Positions 26,213-28,556 of a stretch of DNA of 28,556 nt are shown here, piece by piece (the stretch's first letter is position 1; each line of letters starts with the position of its first letter). Location of the stretch: contig JBBIJR010000048.1 of NCBI GenBank assembly GCA_037445875.1, forward strand, positions 1-28,556. The letters run 5' to 3'. The position numbers were made by a program, and so were the translations under genes. The notes under the pieces are model-generated. The model was not told the origin of the DNA. It worked only from the letters and a program-made list of their open reading frames with translations, and ran no database searches. This DNA is from JBBIJR01 sp037445875. Its GTDB lineage: Bacteria > CLD3 > SB21.

Positions 26213-26527
26213 TCAATTCTGATTCCGAATGCTTCGGTAATTCGACTCCAGGTTCTGGCACTCGAGCGTGAACAAAGCCACGTCAATAGCCTTTGTGAAT
26301 TTCTCTGCCGCTTTGCACAAGTCACCGATCATGTCCAGCAGGACGAGGGTGCGGGCTTCTTCCCCGGCAGAGTCCATTCGCTGGACGCCGAAACCGGACT
26401 GGCCAAGCACCGAATATGCCTGCCGCATCCGCGTGTCGTGTCCCCTCGCCACATTTATCAGAGTCTGCAACTTGTTCCTCGTATCAGCCATCGCGGCCAC
26501 GACATCGGTCTTACTGTAAGTCCCCAT
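26213..26527 (-). CDS. Orphan 104-residue helical protein
   Basis: The ATG at 26527 has an excellent ribosome site (AGGAG at 26537-26533 on the minus strand, 5 bases upstream), which supports a real gene. The product is soluble, without signal peptide or membrane segment. It appears mostly helical, with regularly spaced hydrophobic residues (DVVAAMADTRNKLQTLINVA, TLVLLDMIGDLCKAAEKF), and could form a four-helix bundle or dimer. No family is recognised. It is divergent from the ECF sigma gene across 169 bases and lies 175 bases upstream of the helicase gene on the same strand; that spacer holds a repeated GGTCAA (26200-26205, 26211-26216) and nothing else recognisable. Function unknown. Confidence 0.7.
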   Translation of the reverse strand: MGTYSKTDVVAAMADTRNKLQTLINVARGHDTRMRQAYSVLGQSGFGVQRMDSAGEEARTLVLLDMIGDLCKAAEKFTKAIDVALFTLECQNLESNYRSIRNQN

Positions 26528-26645
26528 ATTGTCTCCTATTGTTTTTTATAGATTTATGTGTGTAGAGTCTGTCCCTTTGCATATAAGAGCCCTCATGCGT
26601 GAAAAATGCACACGAAGAAGCCAAGGCAAGAAAAAAAATCTGCTG

Positions 26646-26674
26646 TTGACGACTCCGGCGGATTGAGCTATATT
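26646..26674 (+). promoter_or_regulatory. Strong sigma-70-type promoter for the sigma/anti-sigma/CHAT unit
   Basis: TTGACG at 26646-26651 and TATATT at 26669-26674 are separated by exactly 17 bases. A run of eight A residues at 26631-26638 lies where an UP element would sit. Transcription should start near 26681, about 16 bases ahead of the sigma-factor ATG. The match to the housekeeping pattern suggests basal expression by the main sigma factor; autoregulation by the ECF factor is not evident. Confidence 0.6.
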
Positions 26675-26696
26675 CCATCTAAGAGTCGGGCCCAGT

Positions 26697-27302
26697 ATGG
26701 TTTCTTTCAACACAATGGATCTAAAAAAAGAGCCGGACGAGGTTGTTGTTGCAGCCTACCGTCGCACCGGTGACCCGGAACTGGTTGGGGAGTTGTTCGC
26801 CCGGTATTCACGGCTCACTTTTTACGTGTGCACCAAGAGGCTGGGAAACCACGATGAGGCCGAGGACACCTGCCTCGAGGTATTTGAAAAACTGATGACC
26901 CTTCTTCAGACCACCGAGGTTCGAAACTTTAAAGGGTGGCTCTATTCCGTTATTCGAACGGCCTGCTTGAGGAAGGCCAGGGGCCGCAAGACCGTGTCCT
27001 TTTCCCTTGAACCTCTGGACGGATTCGATCTGGCCGACGAGGAAATGGAAGACGAAATGAACCTCAGGGCACGACTGACCGATCTGGAAGAGGCCCTGGG
27101 CGGACTGGAAGAAAAACAGCAAAAATGTCTGCGATTGTTCTACTACGAAAAGAAGACGCACCGGGAGATCGCCGCGGAAACCGACTACACGATGGACCAG
27201 ATCCGCAGCTACCTGCAAAACGGAAAGCGAAGCCTGAGGAACAAGCTCTCACGAAAGGCATCCGAGTATGGAGGCTCTGAGAAACAGATTGCTGTCGACT
27301 GA
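26697..27302 (+). CDS. ECF-type sigma-70 family RNA polymerase sigma factor
   Basis: 201 residues from the ATG at 26697; a second in-frame ATG at 26715 is possible, and neither has a strong ribosome site. Sigma region 2 (~20-95) includes LFARYSRLTFYVCTKRLGNHDEAEDTCLEVFEKL and NFKGWLYSVIRTACL. Region 4 (~130-190) includes LEEKQQKCLRLFYYEKKTHREIAAETDYTMDQIRSYLQNGKRSLRNKL, with the helix-turn-helix that reads the -35 element. The 'I/VRSYLQNGKR.L' ending is typical of Bacteroidota ECF factors. It directs RNA polymerase to a target set that cannot be read here. Its 3' end overlaps the anti-sigma candidate by 35 bases, the usual arrangement for a sigma factor and its inhibitor. Confidence 0.92.
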   Translation: MVSFNTMDLKKEPDEVVVAAYRRTGDPELVGELFARYSRLTFYVCTKRLGNHDEAEDTCLEVFEKLMTLLQTTEVRNFKGWLYSVIRTACLRKARGRKTVSFSLEPLDGFDLADEEMEDEMNLRARLTDLEEALGGLEEKQQKCLRLFYYEKKTHREIAAETDYTMDQIRSYLQNGKRSLRNKLSRKASEYGGSEKQIAVD

Positions 27303-28035
27303 CAGCGGAAGCTGTCTGGACGAGTCCGCGATCCGCCGGTATGTGGCGGGGAGACTTAGCCGGGACGACGAATATCGGATCGACCTGCATCTGGTGGATT
27401 GCCCGATGTGCGCAGACGCCGTGGAAGGCGCCCGCCTGATTCCCGAAGAAGCAGCGGAGCGTCACTTGTTGTCGCTGGACATGCGATTCAGATCTCGCGT
27501 CGCCGAGAAGCCCCGGTGGTTCGGTGGTTCCTGGTTGCCCTACCTCGCCGCTGCGGCACTGGTTATCGTCGCATTTGGCGTCTCGAAATGGGCTTCCCGG
27601 CCTTCGGTGAACAAACAGCTGGCCGACAAGTACTTCAAGCCGTACTCCAGCATCATCCCGCAACCTCGCCATAACGGCAGTCCTTCGGACCTCGCAGGGG
27701 CGCTGGCCGAGTATGAACTGGGGAACTACGGCGAGGCGGGCGACCGATTGCGCACGATCCTCGAACGAGAACCCGGCAATACCCTTGCAAGCTTTTACCT
27801 GGGTATCATCCATCTGGCGAGGCACGAACACGCAGGCGCGCAGCCTCTGCTCGAGGCGGTGAGGAGCAGCGGGGACGGACGGCTGACGGGGGCAGCAACC
27901 TGGTATCTGGCCCTTTCCTATTTGTCCGGCGACAGGGTGGATTCCGCTCGGGCATTGTTAAAAGAGTTGTCCGCCTCTGACACCTTCTACGCCGAGAAGT
28001 CGCGCCAGCTCCTGAGGGAACTGGACGCAAGGTGA
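27268..28035 (+). CDS. Putative zinc-finger anti-sigma factor with transmembrane segment and TPR domain
   Basis: 255 residues from the ATG at 27268, inside the end of the sigma gene. The N-terminal cytoplasmic part has an anti-sigma zinc-finger pattern, His41-x3-Cys45-x2-Cys48 (HLVDCPMC), after DESAIRRYVAGRLSRDDEYRID. One transmembrane segment follows at about 88-106 (LPYLAAAALVIVAFGVS). The C-terminal ~120 residues form about three TPR-like helical pairs (ALAEYELGNYGEAGDRLRTIL, ASFYLGIIHLARHEHAGAQPLL, ATWYLALSYLSGDRVDSARALL), predicted to face the periplasm and bind a protein partner. It likely holds the ECF sigma factor until a signal sensed by the TPRs releases it. Its TGA overlaps the GTG of the CHAT gene (GTGA). 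Confidence 0.85.
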   Translation: MEALRNRLLSTDSGSCLDESAIRRYVAGRLSRDDEYRIDLHLVDCPMCADAVEGARLIPEEAAERHLLSLDMRFRSRVAEKPRWFGGSWLPYLAAAALVIVAFGVSKWASRPSVNKQLADKYFKPYSSIIPQPRHNGSPSDLAGALAEYELGNYGEAGDRLRTILEREPGNTLASFYLGIIHLARHEHAGAQPLLEAVRSSGDGRLTGAATWYLALSYLSGDRVDSARALLKELSASDTFYAEKSRQLLRELDAR

Positions 28036-28556
28036 CGTTGCGCCGCCTGCTCCTCATCGCGGCACTGGGGGCGCTCTTGTTGAGCCAGCATGTCCATCAT
28101 TCGACGCATGCCATGCGGCCGGCTGGCGAAGACTCAACCTACGATCGACTACCCGCCCTGCCATGGGCTGAAAAAGAAGTCGCGGCGCTTGACGATATCC
28201 TGCCCGCGGACCTTTACGTCGGGCCTGATTGCACAGAGGAACAATTCAAGAGACGCAGCCGCGACTATTCCATTCTTCACGTAGCGACACACACCGTCAC
28301 CAACGAGCATGACCCCATGAATACGGCGCTCGTGTGGTCACGAGATCCGTTTTCTGACGAGGACGGGTATCTCCACGCGTTCGAGCTCTACGGCATGGAA
28401 CTGAACGCCGATCTGGTGTTCCTCAGCGCCTGCCAGACCGGAGCGGGTCCCTACTATCGCGGTGAGGGATCCATGAGTCTCGCACACGGATTCATCTACG
28501 CCGGCTGCCGTAACGTCATCACCGGCCTGTGGGACATCGATGACAAGACGTCCTAC
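28032..28556 (+). CDS. CHAT-domain (caspase-like) protein with N-terminal signal, 3' partial
   Basis: 175 residues to the window end. The GTG at 28032 overlaps the upstream stop and is the first start-like codon after an in-frame stop at 27978-27980. Residues 1-27 look like a signal peptide or membrane anchor (TLRRLLLIAALGALLL, possible cleavage after THA). CHAT sequence begins by residue 40: LPALPWAEKEVAAL, YSILHVATH with His83/His87, LNADLVFLSACQTG with Cys134, then GEGSMSLAHGFIYAGCRNVITGLWDIDD. The His-Cys pair is the catalytic dyad of caspase-like CHAT peptidases. The N-terminal half of a normal CHAT domain and the usual TPRs are absent, so the chain is unusually short at its N-terminus. 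It could be a minimal protease or a 5'-truncated gene. Confidence 0.85.
   Translation, partial: MTLRRLLLIAALGALLLSQHVHHSTHAMRPAGEDSTYDRLPALPWAEKEVAALDDILPADLYVGPDCTEEQFKRRSRDYSILHVATHTVTNEHDPMNTALVWSRDPFSDEDGYLHAFELYGMELNADLVFLSACQTGAGPYYRGEGSMSLAHGFIYAGCRNVITGLWDIDDKTSY

Noticed and set aside
23983..26527. A phage-defence island around the SNF2 helicase and the orphan protein
   Set aside because: No nuclease, methylase, phospholipase D or other defence gene is next to it. The PglZ-like domain of the adjacent gene belongs to PorX, not to a BREX system.

Overview
This window looks like a chromosomal contig from a Gram-negative bacterium of the Bacteroidota/Ignavibacteriota side of the FCB group. 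The best evidence is a clear PorX (response regulator fused to an alkaline-phosphatase-like domain, a regulator tied to type IX secretion), several exported outer-membrane beta-barrels of the kind common in that group, a small-type PurL, and an ECF sigma factor / anti-sigma / CHAT arrangement. The sequence is GC-rich by eye and genes are densely packed. I cannot name a genus. There are two runs of N: 10 bases inside purL and 122 bases over the 5' end of ubiE. No rRNA, tRNA, CRISPR array, insertion sequence or prophage was seen. No stretch longer than about 180 bases lacks a gene or an N run.

Layout. Bases 1-4662 (+) hold three envelope proteins: the end of a beta-barrel protein, an exported protein with two helix-hairpin-helix units in front of a predicted barrel, and a FadL/PorV-like barrel. 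Penicillin-binding protein 1C lies at 4680-6935 (-). At 7054-9871 (+) a CAP-domain protein, a MOT1/SulP-type molybdate/sulfate transporter and an AEC carrier are joined by two ATGA stop/start overlaps. An ABC-F ATPase is at 10052-11968 (-), divergent from a CorC/HlyC-type CBS membrane protein (+), which is followed by purL (+).

From about 26.5 kb down to 15.8 kb every gene is on the minus strand. In transcription order they are: a 104-residue orphan protein, a zinc-ribbon SNF2 helicase, porX, an FdhF/YdeP-type molybdopterin oxidoreductase, fdhD (ATGA overlap), an assembly gap, ubiE, a cyclodeaminase/cyclohydrolase, a 47-residue membrane protein and a GAF-GAF-PP2C phosphatase. Within-run spacings are mostly 10-66 bases, so several of these are probably co-transcribed.

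At the right edge (26646-28556, +) a strong sigma-70-type promoter drives an ECF sigma factor. It overlaps a zinc-finger/transmembrane/TPR anti-sigma candidate, which in turn overlaps a secreted or membrane-anchored CHAT (caspase-like) protein cut off by the window end. TPRs usually sit on the same chain as CHAT; here they sit on the anti-sigma protein. This is the most interesting part of the window. Molybdenum use links the MOT1-type transporter, the oxidoreductase and FdhD. PurL, the cyclodeaminase and UbiE represent core purine, folate and menaquinone metabolism.
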